From Adiantum capillus-veneris (taxonomy: Eukaryota > Streptophyta > Polypodiopsida > Polypodiales > Pteridaceae), in the NCBI GenBank assembly GCA_014529385.2, contig CM043962.1, positions 126,942,970 to 127,006,969 on the forward strand: 64,000 bases of DNA, given 5' to 3'. The position numbers and the translations under genes were made by a program. The notes beneath the pieces were generated by a model. The model was given only the letters and a program-made list of their open reading frames with translations, was not told the origin of the DNA and did no database searches. Positions 53,232 through 63,696 of the stretch are shown here, piece after piece. Numbering within the stretch: the stretch's first letter is position 1; every line of letters starts with the position of its first letter.

Positions 53232-56129
53232 TTATTGTTGTCGCCTTTCTTGAGTGATTTGCTGTAGAAACGCATCATAGCGCATGGAGTCACTTGCCAT
53301 TAATGGGCCAAATTTTTTTGACTTATACATGAAGAAGCCCGTGTAAAATGATTCTTCAAATGTCTGGAGATGGTAGCTTAGCAGAAACATCAGCCGTTTG
53401 AAATAAGCATACAATACTGGCTCTGTCGGTGGCCCACTTAGATCGTATGACAATTCTGAGATGCTTCTTTCAGTATTCATATACTCTGATGTCCAGCTTT
53501 TTGAAAGGTTGTGAGACAGGCCAAAAATGTGCTAGCTATTTTACATAGCATCTTACAGGATAGGTCAGGATAGCCTCCGAATTCTGCTATGGCTCCCTGC
53601 AGGGTTTTCACCATGTAAGAACCGGATATTCTCTCTCCCTCTGCTGGCCCTGGCATTACTGGATAATTCAGCCATGTCGGATTTCTGCTCTGTAGTGCTT
53701 TATGTTGGCTGTAGGTGTATGTTTTGGGAGTTGGGCAAAACGTTCTGTCATTCCTCAGCTCAGGCGGTGCGTTGACTAAGTGGATCAAGTTATGAGGATG
53801 GTCCAATAGCCATTGACGCCTCCACTTTGGCTGGTTGTCCACTATTTTGTTTTTCCGTTCCCTATCTTGTACTTCTCCTTCAAATACTGGCACTTGTTCT
53901 TCTTTTTCGAGCTGCCGTTGATGTGTTAGAGTCTCATACTTCAGCAGAGCATAAGGTAACATAGGCGCATTCCATTCTTGCCGTAGCTCTGCTGCTGTTC
54001 TGCCAGATTTGGAAAGCCCTTGTAGCAACTCCTTTTCGAGTTGCATAGCCTTGTACCATATCATTTCTGTTTGCTTTTCCATCTGCTCGCCTAGCCTCTG
54101 CTCTTCCATCTTCGTGACTGAATCTTCTTCTGTCTCTTGGTCTTTGGAGCCGGTTTGATCAGTCTACGTATGTGCCTCCTGTTCATCTGAATCTTCGTCG
54201 TACTCATCTTGACCCCCATAAACTTTGGTGAGTCCAGCCAAATTCGTTGTTACTGGCTCCATGTGCACTCGTCCCTGTCCTTGGTTCTTCCCTGCACTTT
54301 GTAGACTTGTGATTTGTGAGGTCATTGTTCTACTATTGATTTGTAGAGCTTGAAATTCCATGTCTTTTTTAGCGGTCGATTCCTCTTACTGTTTTATCCT
54401 GATATGCAGGTTTTCATTTTCTTCCCTGAGTGATTTGCAAACAATGCTTTCCATTTCACTGTCAGGAGCTGGTCCTTGTTGTTGTTCACTTTGCAAATCT
54501 GAAATTTGTCTTTGTAGTTCACCTTCTGCTCTAAGCGCACTTTCAGCAATCATTACACTTTGTTTTCTTTCTAACTCCAGCTCCCTCTTTAGTGCAACCA
54601 CTTCTTCTTCTAGATGGACTACTGGTGTTGTTGGTAGCGATGTTTTTTGCTTTTTAGCGCGTTCGATTTCTCTTGCTTGGATATCTGTTACTGCTCTTAA
54701 ATATTTGACTTCAATTTGTAAGTCATCGATGACGAATTGCAAACTTGTGATGGCCTCTAACGCATCTTGCTTTTCCTTTTCCAATTGTTGGATGTGTTCG
54801 TCTCTTTCACTGACATCTTTAAGGAACACGTTTATTGTATCTTCACATATGGCATTGAAGTCTTCCGATTCCTGTAAATTGTCCTTGAGAAGATTTACTG
54901 TGCCTTTGAGCCCCAATATTTCAGTATCTCTGATACTGATCAGCTTTAGAGTGTCTTCCCTTTGCTCTTGCAGTCTCTTAACTTCCTCATCAGTTTTTTG
55001 TAGCTTCATTTTGTTGGACCGGTTTTGATCAGCTAACCATTGACTGTGCAGTCTTGTTCGGTTTAGTATTGTTGCCATTGACTGCAAATCTTCATCTATA
55101 GTAGCTTCCAGCTCAATTTCTTGAGAGGAGGAAGCTTTATCTTTAGACTGATCCACTACCTTTTGCTTGCCTTTATCACTTTGTGATATGGTTCCAGTGT
55201 TTTGGCGTCTATATGTTCCTTCTTCTTCTTCCTGTTCACTGGGCGGTGTGTGAACTCTGTCATCTCGATGTGAGCTTTCTGAATGCGAAGTAGATTCAGC
55301 AGGTGGGCTAGATTGCCTCTCACTTGTATCTGGCCTTGGAGATGGCGGCAGTGTCTCTTGATCACGTGAAGTCGGCCTCAGCTGATCTCTCAAAGTTTGG
55401 AGATCCTCCTCTTCTAGTAGCAGTTCTGGCTCATCCCTCGCATTTCTTTCTTGGATGTATTTCTCGAACCAGTCCAACTCAAAAGCTGGGTTGTTTCTAT
55501 TCTTCGTTCTCAGTGTGAAAGTGCTACTAGACGGTTTTCAAGTGGCGCCTACATCGCCTCGTAGAGATCTTTCTAGAGCAAACCCTTCTAGCATCCTTTC
55601 CATCTTTGCTATCTTCTGCAACCTGGTGTTGTTTTCCATTTCCGATTTTTGCTTCTTTAGTCGGGCATCTTCCTCTTCGGTTCTTTTTTCTTCAGCCATC
55701 TTTTCTTGTGTACTTCTTGTCACTCTTTCCAGCTTGCGTCCTCCAATGGTATTAATAGATGCCGGTACTTTCCTTTGTGATCCATCTTCTCTATTTTCCC
55801 TTAATACCAGCCAGTCGTTTTGATGAGGGGCAGGTGGCAACTGATCTTCCGCGCCTATGGCATGGTATATTACTCTGGTTAGGACTTCTCCTCCTGCAAT
55901 GTAATTGGGTCTGTCCTGCCTTAGCTTTGTCATTTCTTCAAACATATATGATGCATGATCTATGTAGAACTCACGGGTCATTCCCATAGCCCATGTCAAT
56001 GTGGTTGAGATTCTCCCATGCGGTGTAGTGTATCTTGGTGGCCTTTTGCTGTAGCTCAACAAACACTGACTGTAGATCTGTGTCAGCTCTCTTACTTCTG
56101 GGTTTGCTATGAGTTCGAAAGAAGGTAGT
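53232..56129 (-). pseudogene. large coiled-coil ORF downstream of pol, element IV copy (aORF), 5'-truncated
   Basis: About 966 codons remain. From 56129 to 53480 everything is in one frame with only three single stops (TGA near 55538, TAA near 54386, TAG near 54164); one frame change near 53480 leads to the last part. The N-terminal domain has NPEVRELTQIYSQCLLSY, GGEVLTRVIYHAIGAEDQL and APHQNDWLVLRENRED. The coiled coil spans about 55480-54170. The C-terminal domain has QPKWRRQWLLDHPHNLIHLV, TWLNYPVMPGPAEGERISGS, YMVKTLQGAIAEFGGYPDLS and SYHLQTFEESFYTGFF. It is the best preserved of the three copies and aligns with II and III throughout. The about 30 codons before 56129 in the open frame are LTR sequence of element VI and not part of it. 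No catalytic site or membrane segment is visible. Confidence 0.78.
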
Positions 56130-56339
56130 GACGGGAGCAAAGCGAACCCCGAACCCCCGACGGCCTCTAAAACACCGGGGACCGAATGGCGCGCCTTGAG
56201 CCTGTCATGGTAAAGCAAACAGGGGGCACCACCTAGCTTCAGCGGCTAGGACGCAAACAACACACCACCATAACAAAGTTTTCATCCAAGAGAGATGGAT
56301 GCTTGGGAGTAATGATGAAGAGGAAAGGGAATGAGATCA

Positions 56340-56342
<3 letters not shown>

Positions 56343-56389
<47 letters not shown>
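56343..56389. repeat. (GA)n microsatellite in 3' LTR of element VI
   Basis: About 23 units. The homologous array in the 5' LTR (63911-63929) has about 9. Confidence 0.97.
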
Positions 56390-56392
<3 letters not shown>

Positions 56393-56870
56393 GGGAGGGG
56401 GTATAGCGGCTTAGTACTTAGGCACCACAAAAGGATGGCGAATCCGCACACCCTTCACACATACACAAGCTCACTCCAAAACACAAGACTAGGTGGCGAT
56501 TCCGCTCACCTCACATGGGCAAAACATTGCAAGAAAACATACTCACAAAACCTCAAGCTTTATTTAGAGAATTAGGCGATGAAATGGGGAGCATAGGGTA
56601 GGGGAATGAGAAGGGAGAGAGTGGTAGAGCACATGGCGGATAGGTGGGAGTTGATGGCGAAGACTCGCACGAGGATTATGGCCATCATCCTTCATTTAGT
56701 TGCCCTTCATCTTCCATAGCCAAGGGTGTAGAGGTCATGCTCAAGACAAGCATGGTGATTGCGGTGATGGTGATGGTGATGGTGTGGGTGTGTGTGTGTG
56801 CACTACGCACACACAGTGCATAGTGTGTTCTTTGGTGATGTTGTGTGTCCTTAGTGTGATGGTGACCCCT

Positions 56871-56880
56871 CTTTATATAG
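56871..56880 (-). promoter_or_regulatory. putative TATA box in LTR of element VI
   Basis: CTATATAAAG on the minus strand, followed about 480 bp downstream by the CT (GA on plus) array. Confidence 0.55.
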
Positions 56881-57711
56881 GGGAGGAGGGGGAAGAAATT
56901 CTAGAATTTAGAAATGAAGAAATCATTATCTACATAGGCCATGTGACTGTGGGCCCCACTTGTCTGGCTGTGTGTATATGTGCCAGAACAGCAGTCTCAT
57001 GAGAGAGAGACTAAGAGAGAGAGATAGGTTGATGAAAAAAAGTGAGAGGTGACATGGAGAATAAAGTAATTACAAGAGGGGAGAGAGGGGAGTGTGTTCA
57101 GAGGTGAATCTGTGTGCAGATGTGTGTGAACACAAGAAAAATCAGGTAACCACCGGGTGGGGATGGGTCTGTGGGCACCTTTTTCAGTGAAACTGAGTGT
57201 GTGTGAGTGTGGGGGAGGTTATTTAGCTACAAGACAAGAGACATGGCACCCTTTAGAGAGAGAGGGGGGTATTTGGGTCATGGGATATGATAGGAGAGAG
57301 AAAGAGGGGGTGGGGTATACTATTTTGGAAGGTAGGGTAAGTTGCATGTGAGTTGGTGCATTATTGGTGAGTTATAATGCATTATTGGTGAGAGGTGGGG
57401 TAGCTTGAGGGGAGAGAGAAAGGAGAAAGGACAAGGGGAAGAGAGAGGGGGTTGACCTTTTGAGTGGAGGAGAGGAAAAGGGACACACGGCGGGGCAACA
57501 GTGAAGAAAAAAGGAGGCAAGGTGGGGATGGGCTACCCCGCAGGCATGAGGTGGCCTATTTTACCTTTCTTATATATTTACATAATCATACTTTATTTTT
57601 TTCTTACTTTTTCCAATGCCTTTTATCACTCCCTCCCTAAGAGGGGGTTTTCATGGGGTGGAGACGAGAGAAGAGGGGTATGGGAGCTTGGCTTGTGAAA
57701 ATCCCCCATCA

Positions 57712-57727
57712 TTAGCCCTCCCCTTTT
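57712..57727 (-). promoter_or_regulatory. polypurine tract of element VI
   Basis: Minus-strand AAAAGGGGAGGGCTAA directly before the TG of the LTR. Confidence 0.8.
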
Positions 57728-57739
57728 GGCTAGAGGCAT

Positions 57740-58168
57740 TCATGTCTCTAGCTCATCTGTTTGATCATTATCGTCGGAGGTGGCGGCTGATGGTGTGTCC
57801 TCATCTGGAATGTCAATTGGTGGAGCCTGGTCAAATCGAAGAAAATAAGGTTTAAGTCGCCAACCATTTACCCTGGTTTTATGAAGTTTTCCATCAGCCT
57901 CCATAAGCTGGTAGCTTCCATTGGCATACTTTTTCGTGATGATGAAAGGACCTTCCCATCGGAGTAGGAGTTTCTTATCCTTGCGCGTGTCGAAGCGATT
58001 GTCGTAGCGGAGCACCAACATTCCTTTCTTCAATTCTTTTTTCCGGAGATGCTCGTTAAAACTAAGCCGTCTATGCTCTGCTTGTGCTGCATAATAATTT
58101 ATTGCTTCTTCTCTGTCCAACTGTAGTCTTTCCAAGTTGATGATGTGATCTCTCAAATGCATGTTGGG
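57740..58168 (-). pseudogene. pol: integrase C-terminal end of element VI
   Basis: 140 open codons continuing the 875-codon frame after one stop near 58165. It contains INYYAAQAEHRRLSFNEHLR, KGMLVLRYDNRFDTRKDKKL, WEGPFIITKKYANGSYQLME and NGWRLKPYFLRFD, then an acidic tail, as in element V. It is the C-terminal DNA-binding part of integrase. Confidence 0.88.
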
Positions 58169-60796
58169 CTATTGAAGCTGGCTTGCCATTACTCTGAGAC
58201 TTTGTAGTTGCACTTCAATGGGCAAGATTTCTTCCTTACCAAATACTAGATGATACGGTGTGAATCCCAAGGATGTACGAAATGAAGTTCTGTAGGCCCA
58301 TAAAGCTGGTAGTAGATACTTATCCCAGTCTCCAGGATGATTGTTTACCTGCTTGGTAATAATTTTAGAAACCATTCCATTTACCTTTTCAACTAGGCCA
58401 TTGCATTGAGTAATGCCCAGCTTCTGCATTAATTCTCCTACCAAGTCTGCTCTGAAACCTGGACCTCTATCAGAGATGATCTCTAAAGGTGTGCCAAACC
58501 TACAGCATATGTGCTCGTAGATAAATTTAGCTACCTCTACCGCTGTGATTCTAGTGGTGGCTGTAGCCTCTGCCCATCTAGTCATGTAGTCGACCCCCAT
58601 GATAATGTAGAATTTTCCTGAGTTGGCCCTAGGTAATGGCCCAATGGCATCGATACCCCATTTTTCAAATGGGCCATATGAGAGAATAGGTGTCTGTGGT
58701 TCAGGCATAAGTGACCTAGTGCCGGCCTTTTGACACAACTTACACGTTTTGCACCAGTGGTGTACATCACGGTTGAGGCTAGGCCATATGAAGCCTGCCT
58801 GCAAGATTTTCCTACTTGTTATGTCTAGGGCAAAGTGACCACCACAAACCCCGTCGTGACAACTAGCAATTACTCCCGTGATTTTCTGAGAGAGAGGGAC
58901 CTTCCTGAGTATTTGGTCCTTACCCTTACAGTACAAACCGTCATTGATGAGTTGATACCTTGTGGCCTTCCGCGTCAGCCATTGCTTCTGTCCCTTTGTT
59001 AAATCTGATGGGCATTCCCCTGTTTCCAAAAAATGCATGATGTCAGGCAAGGCATCAGTTCCTTGAAATAGAGGGAGCTTTAGTTTTATTGCTCCAACCA
59101 CCACTTCCTGTAGTCTTTCACTTGCTAGGGCATCTGCTTCTTGGTTTTGAGCCCTTGGGATATGGTGTATTTGAACTTCTTCAAACTTATCCAACAAGGT
59201 TTTTACACCACTTAAGTGAGTCCTTAAACTAGGATTCTTGCATGTCCATGCTCCATTTACTTGCCTTACCAGAAGTAGAGCATCCCCAAATACATTAAGG
59301 CGTTGTACACCTTGCGAGACACACCATTGTATACCCTTGGTTAGTGCTGCATACTCAGCTTCATCGTTAGAATGTGAATCTAACAATTGGCCCAACAAAA
59401 ATACCTTTGTCCCTTTGTCATCAAAGACCACTATGCCTGCAGCTGCTTTGTCGGACGCTCGCTTGTAGGCTCCATCAAAGTAGAGAGAGTATGCTCCTTC
59501 TACCATCGGTGGTACTGGAGGTAATCGGACTTCTCCTTCCTTAGATTGCTTCTCCTTCCCTTCAAAGACTTGGTAGGTCATGAGTCCCCCCAAACTTGCC
59601 CTTGTCGTGCTTTCTACCTGTACCGTGTAGTCAAACTCTTGCAGACGAACTAGCCATTTAGTAATTCTAGCAGACACATCCATGTGTTGTACAACATAGG
59701 GAAATATTTCATCCGTGGTTAGAATCACAAATTTCTTAGGAAGCAAATATGACCTAAACTTTGTAGTTGCAAATCTAAGAGCTAGGACTAAGTGTTCCAC
59801 ATGGGTGAAACCTTTCTCTCCTGCTGTCATCATTCGACTAGAGAAGTAGATTGGCCTCATGAAAGATGTCGTCGTATCCTTTTGGAGTAGCACAGCCCCC
59901 AATGAGTCATCACCAACACTTGAGGTGACATAGAATTTTTCATCCCACTTAGGTGGTGAGATAGTTGGCAGAGTGGCTAAGACCTCCTTTACCTTGTTGT
60001 AGTGATGTTCGCTTTCCTCGTCCCAAGTGAAAGTTGATCTTTGAGTGAGTTGTTGCAGTGGTAGAACAAGTTGTGATAGTAGATGTATGAATCTACTTAA
60101 GTACCTCACCTTCTGTAGAAAAGAGACCAGTTGACGTGCGGTCGTTGGTGAAGGTAGGGCTATGAGTGCGGACACCTTACTTGGGTCGGCGTTGATACCT
60201 TTTGCTGAAATTTCATGGCCTAGTAGAATGAACACTTTTATGGATGTTCCAAAGAACGGTTGAAAAACATATGTGACATATCTTTGGAATGTGGCAGGGG
60301 CATTTGTGAGACCAAATGGCATAACCCTGTATGCAAAACAACCCCATGGCGTGATAAAAGTGGTTTTTAGCTGATCTTCCAAGGCTATGCGTATTTGAAA
60401 GTATCCAGAATAACCATCACAGACGGTATAGCATTCAAAACCTGCTACTTCATTCAGAATTTCATCCAAGAAAGGGAGAGGAAAGTGGTCTCTCTTTGTA
60501 GCTGCATTTAGTGGTTTGTAGTCAACACAGACCCTCCACTTACCATTCTTTTTAGGCGTCACCACTACGGGTGACACCCATTCTGAGTTTTCTACAGGAT
60601 AGATGAATCCTGCCTCCAGCAGTTTCCTTACCTCGGCCAAGAGTGCCTTTTCTTGTATGACCCCCAATCGTCGTAGCTTTTGCACAACTGGTTTTACCCC
60701 TTCCTTCAGCTTAATATGATGTTCCACCACTGTAATGCCTGTGATTCTTTCATAGTTGTCAATGAACAGGTTAGGAAATCCCATCAACATTTGCAA
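58169..60796 (-). pseudogene. pol: Pol of element VI: RT, two RNase H domains, integrase core, with catalytic deletions
   Basis: 875 codons without a stop. RT: NSEWVSPVVVTPKKNGKWRV, VCDGYSGYFQIRIALEDQLK, FGLTNAPATFQRYV, then GTSIKVFI joined directly to LLGHEISAKGI. About 50 residues including the catalytic DD are missing, in frame (near 60232). Gypsy RNase H follows, then the second RNase H (YFDGAYKRASDKAAAGIVVF, NDEAEYAAL, NVFGDALLLV, Asp and Glu present). The integrase zinc region HDGVCGGHF...CKTCKLCQ is intact. The core has WGIDAIGPL, SDRGPGF and NGLVEKVN, but only 26 residues between Asp and Glu because RRHSAPYYP is missing (near 58415). It cannot be an active RT. Confidence 0.9.
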
Positions 60797-62874
60797 AAAA
60801 TATCTTTCTCCTCAAGTGTTAATTCCGTAGACAATATACCCTTCAACCTACTTCCTCCTAGGCCAGGTGATTTTCTCTCCTCTTCATTGGGTTTCCCTTT
60901 TGGTGATGGATCACCAGTTGTGCTTACCCTTTGTGGATCCTTCATAATGATACCCATCACATCAATGGAACTGTCACTTTCGTCGGTGGATGTGGTCTCC
61001 TCCTCAGAACTGGAAGATTCGCTAGTGGTTTCATCTGTTGATGTTTCCAGATTCATTTGCTTCTGCTTGCCAATCCTCATGTCGTAGTAGATTGTCTCCC
61101 CTTTCTTACCGGTCATGCGTAGAAGGCCAGTACCCCAGTCCTGTTTTGCCTTCATGGCCATCAACCATGGCCTTCCCAAAATTAGTGGATAGCCCTCCCC
61201 CTTAGTAGGCATTACAAAAACATCTACCTCTACCTCAGTGTTGAAAGCTTTTATTTTCACGGCACTTACCACACCCACACACTTTACTTTTGCGTTGTTT
61301 GCCATCTTTGCCTTGCATGGAGAAGGCCTGTCAACCTCGAGCCCTAATCGAAGCATCATAGCTTCGCTCATTACACAGATTTGTGCACCTCCATCAATGT
61401 AGGTGTTTCCAACCCTCTTTCCTTTTATATTTACGTCGACAATTGGAAGAATGTCATCCATGTTGCATCCCGAAATTGCTCCGGCTACCTTTGTTTTGGA
61501 GCGTCTTGTACTTACCATTTTAGACCATTGTCGCCTTACGTTTCGTGCAATATGTAGCAACTGTGGCCATGTAATCTTCGGTCCTTGCTCTGCCACATCC
61601 AATGTTAGATCATAGGGCTTAGAACTTTCCCCTAGCTGGAAGTCGGTGATGCCCAATTTCCATCGTGGCCTGGATGGCCTGTTGCTAGTTTCTCCTCTCA
61701 TGCTTCTCTCATCATCTGATTGTGTAGATTTCTCCCTCCTAGCTCTTTTCACAGTCATGGCTTCAAGTGGTTCTAAAAAGGTTACCTTCTCCTTACCCTT
61801 GTCCCTCTCCTTTGCTCTGGGTGGATCCACTACTATGGCTTTTCTTTTCTCTTCTAGCCTTATGATGTTTACAGGGCGATCAGGTGGTGGGGCTGGTGGA
61901 AGAGGTGGGATGGATGCTTGTAGTGGTGTCTGGGGTGGACGTAGAATTTGTGTTGGTGGGGGTGGTGCTCGGGGTGGGGGTGTTCTTTCTCTAAGGGGTG
62001 ACAATTGGTTCCTCCTACCTCCTCTATTATAGTTTTGTCGTGGTTTGGGACAATAGTACATACTGTGACCGTCTTCTCCGCAGTTGTAGCAATGATACTC
62101 CCTGTTTTGTCGTCGTGCTCTTCCAGGGTCTTGATCTCTTTCTTGACTCCTCCCTTGTTGTATTAAGTGGACAGACAAATTCTGCAGTTGGTCAGTAATA
62201 TGGGCCAACATATCTTGTTGGTCATCTCTTACCCCAAGAGCCGGTGGTGGTGGTGGAATGGTGGTTGTCGTAGTTGCTGGTCGACGTGATGTTGTTGTTT
62301 ATGTTGACTCGTTTTCTTTGGCTTTCATTCGCAGCTTCTTGTCCTTAAGGCGAGCAATCTCAACGGCTAACTCGTACGTAGCCAGGAATCTACCTTTCAC
62401 CTTCTCCTTGAGAAGCGGCCATAAGCCATGCGTGAACCGATCTTTTTTTAGGAAATCGGGTGCGGCTTCCCCCCTTGCCAGTGACTCAACCCACCGTTCC
62501 CACAAATCCACAAATTTGGACTCATACGTGGCATATTCTAAAAGACCCTCCTGCTTCAAGTCTCTCAACTTGTCCCACAACTTTTCTGAAGTGGTACCTC
62601 CCCCAAAGCGCCTCTTAAAAGCGGTTTTTAAGGGTTCCTAGTCATCCTTGGTTGCTTGTGGAAGTGCATTGTACCATGATCTAGCTTCTAGCTTCATGAG
62701 ATGCTTAAAGATTCTAACCCGAGATTCATCCGTATCTTTGTTGTTCACTACACATGCTACTTCAAAGTCATCTAGGAAGTCTGTTACCAAATCCTCCCCC
62801 TTCTTTCCTTTAAATGTTGGAAATGCTACACTTGCCATGATTACTGAGAGAGAGCTAGAAAGACACACTGCTTA
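60784..62874 (-). pseudogene. gag: Gag and protease of element VI
   Basis: One frame from an ATG at about 62838 (MASVAFPTFKGKKGEDLVTD) to 60784, broken only by a TAG near 62638 and a TAA near 62299. The gag domain has LEARSWYNALP, AFKRRFGGG, KLWDKLRDLKQEGLLEYATY and FTHGLWPLLKEKV. The zinc knuckle CYNCGEDGHSMYYC (about 62110) is intact. After a Pro-rich linker comes the protease TYIDGGAQICVMSEAMMLRL (DGG in place of DSG/DTG) and YPLILGRPWLMAMKAKQDWG. It ends in LTLEEKDIFCKC and overlaps pol by 13 bp in the -1 frame next to a T6 run, either a programmed or a mutational shift. Confidence 0.88.
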
Positions 62875-63680
62875 ACTTGCAAAAGTTTTTTTTTTCTTTA
62901 CAAGGAGGCGTGTATACCGTCTTATACTAGGACATAGATTAAAACTTCAAACGGTACATTGCCTTGTACCAAAGGTAAGACAAATGGTTGATCTGATGCC
63001 AGAACCTCAAAAAATTGCTCCCCACCTAGCATGGTGTCAATGACGTGCTGGTAGTGAGCCTTCAAATCCAGTATTACCTTGATTGAGCGTACACGTGTTG
63101 GTATGTGTGATCTGTCTTGAGGTAGGTTGTACTGATTCATGTGAAGCTTAGAGGTGCTTAGTCACTGTCCAAGCTTGTGGGAGAGGGTGGTGTTCTTTCC
63201 TGAAACAAACTCAGTAGATCCTTAGTTTCTCTAGTGAGAGTGTGAGCCAATGATTCCGTTATCTGTGCTGCAGCATCAGGTGCGACTTGAAAACTGACTG
63301 TGATAATTACCTCGGTGACTTGAGTTACCCGATTCTCAAAGTAGAATAGTGTTGATTCTCTATTGTGTAGAGCTCCTTTCATTTTGTTGTTGTGGGTTGG
63401 TTGTAGGTTGCGGACATGGTTTCGACCTTCTCCTTCTTCTTCTTGGCACTTGGCCTATGTATATCCACTGGGTTTGGCGTGTTGGTTGACTCTCCCACTG
63501 CAAATCGATTACCGTTACGCCTGGCACTCGAGCTTCGATGGAGATGCGGAGTTCGTCTAGTTGTGCTTGGAGCTCTTCTTCTTCTGTCGTCCAATTAGCA
63601 AATCCTGCTAGCCATTCATCCATTCACAATAGTTTAGGGGTTTCAGTCTTGTAAACTGAAGGGTTTCATGAAAAGATCCT
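62875..63680 (-). other. 5' leader region of element VI
   Basis: Between PBS and gag. A minus-strand open frame 63623-63360 (MDEWLAGFANWTTEEEELQA) is followed by others that do not join the gag frame. I see no conserved domain. It may be untranslated leader or an N-terminal remnant of gag. Confidence 0.45.
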
Positions 63681-63696
63681 CAGTGGGGGCAGCAAA
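63678..63696 (-). promoter_or_regulatory. primer binding site of element VI
   Basis: Minus-strand TTTGCTGCCCCCACTGAGG directly after the LTR end. It is unlike the TGGCGCCG type of elements I-IV; the tRNA is not recognised. Confidence 0.65.

Larger units (their letters stand above)
52190..56129 (-). mobile_element. gypsy element IV (3' LTR and coiled-coil ORF; interrupted by element VI)
   Basis: Inserted into the RT of element V. The low end is the 3' LTR (52190-53180), followed by the PPT and the large coiled-coil ORF, which is cut at 56129 by the LTR of element VI. The flanking pentamer at 52185-52189 is GTCTT, the expected target duplicate. It belongs to the same clade as elements I-III by PPT, LTR ends and aORF. 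Confidence 0.85.
56130..57711 (-). repeat. 3' LTR of element VI
   Basis: 1,582 bp; plus-strand ends TGACGGGAGC and CCCCCATCA. TATA-like CTATATAAAG on the minus strand at 56871-56880. A GA array lies at 56343-56389. Confidence 0.9.

Noticed and set aside
56130-56218. Start of the open frame reading MLYHDRLKARHSVPG as the N-terminus of the element IV aORF.
   Set aside because: This part lies inside the LTR of element VI. The frame is open across the insertion junction by chance.
60780-60800. Programmed -1 frameshift site between protease and pol of element VI.
   Set aside because: The T6 run next to the overlap does not form a canonical slippery heptamer in the gag frame, and a simple one-base change would explain the shift. 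It remains undecided, so it is not listed as a signal.
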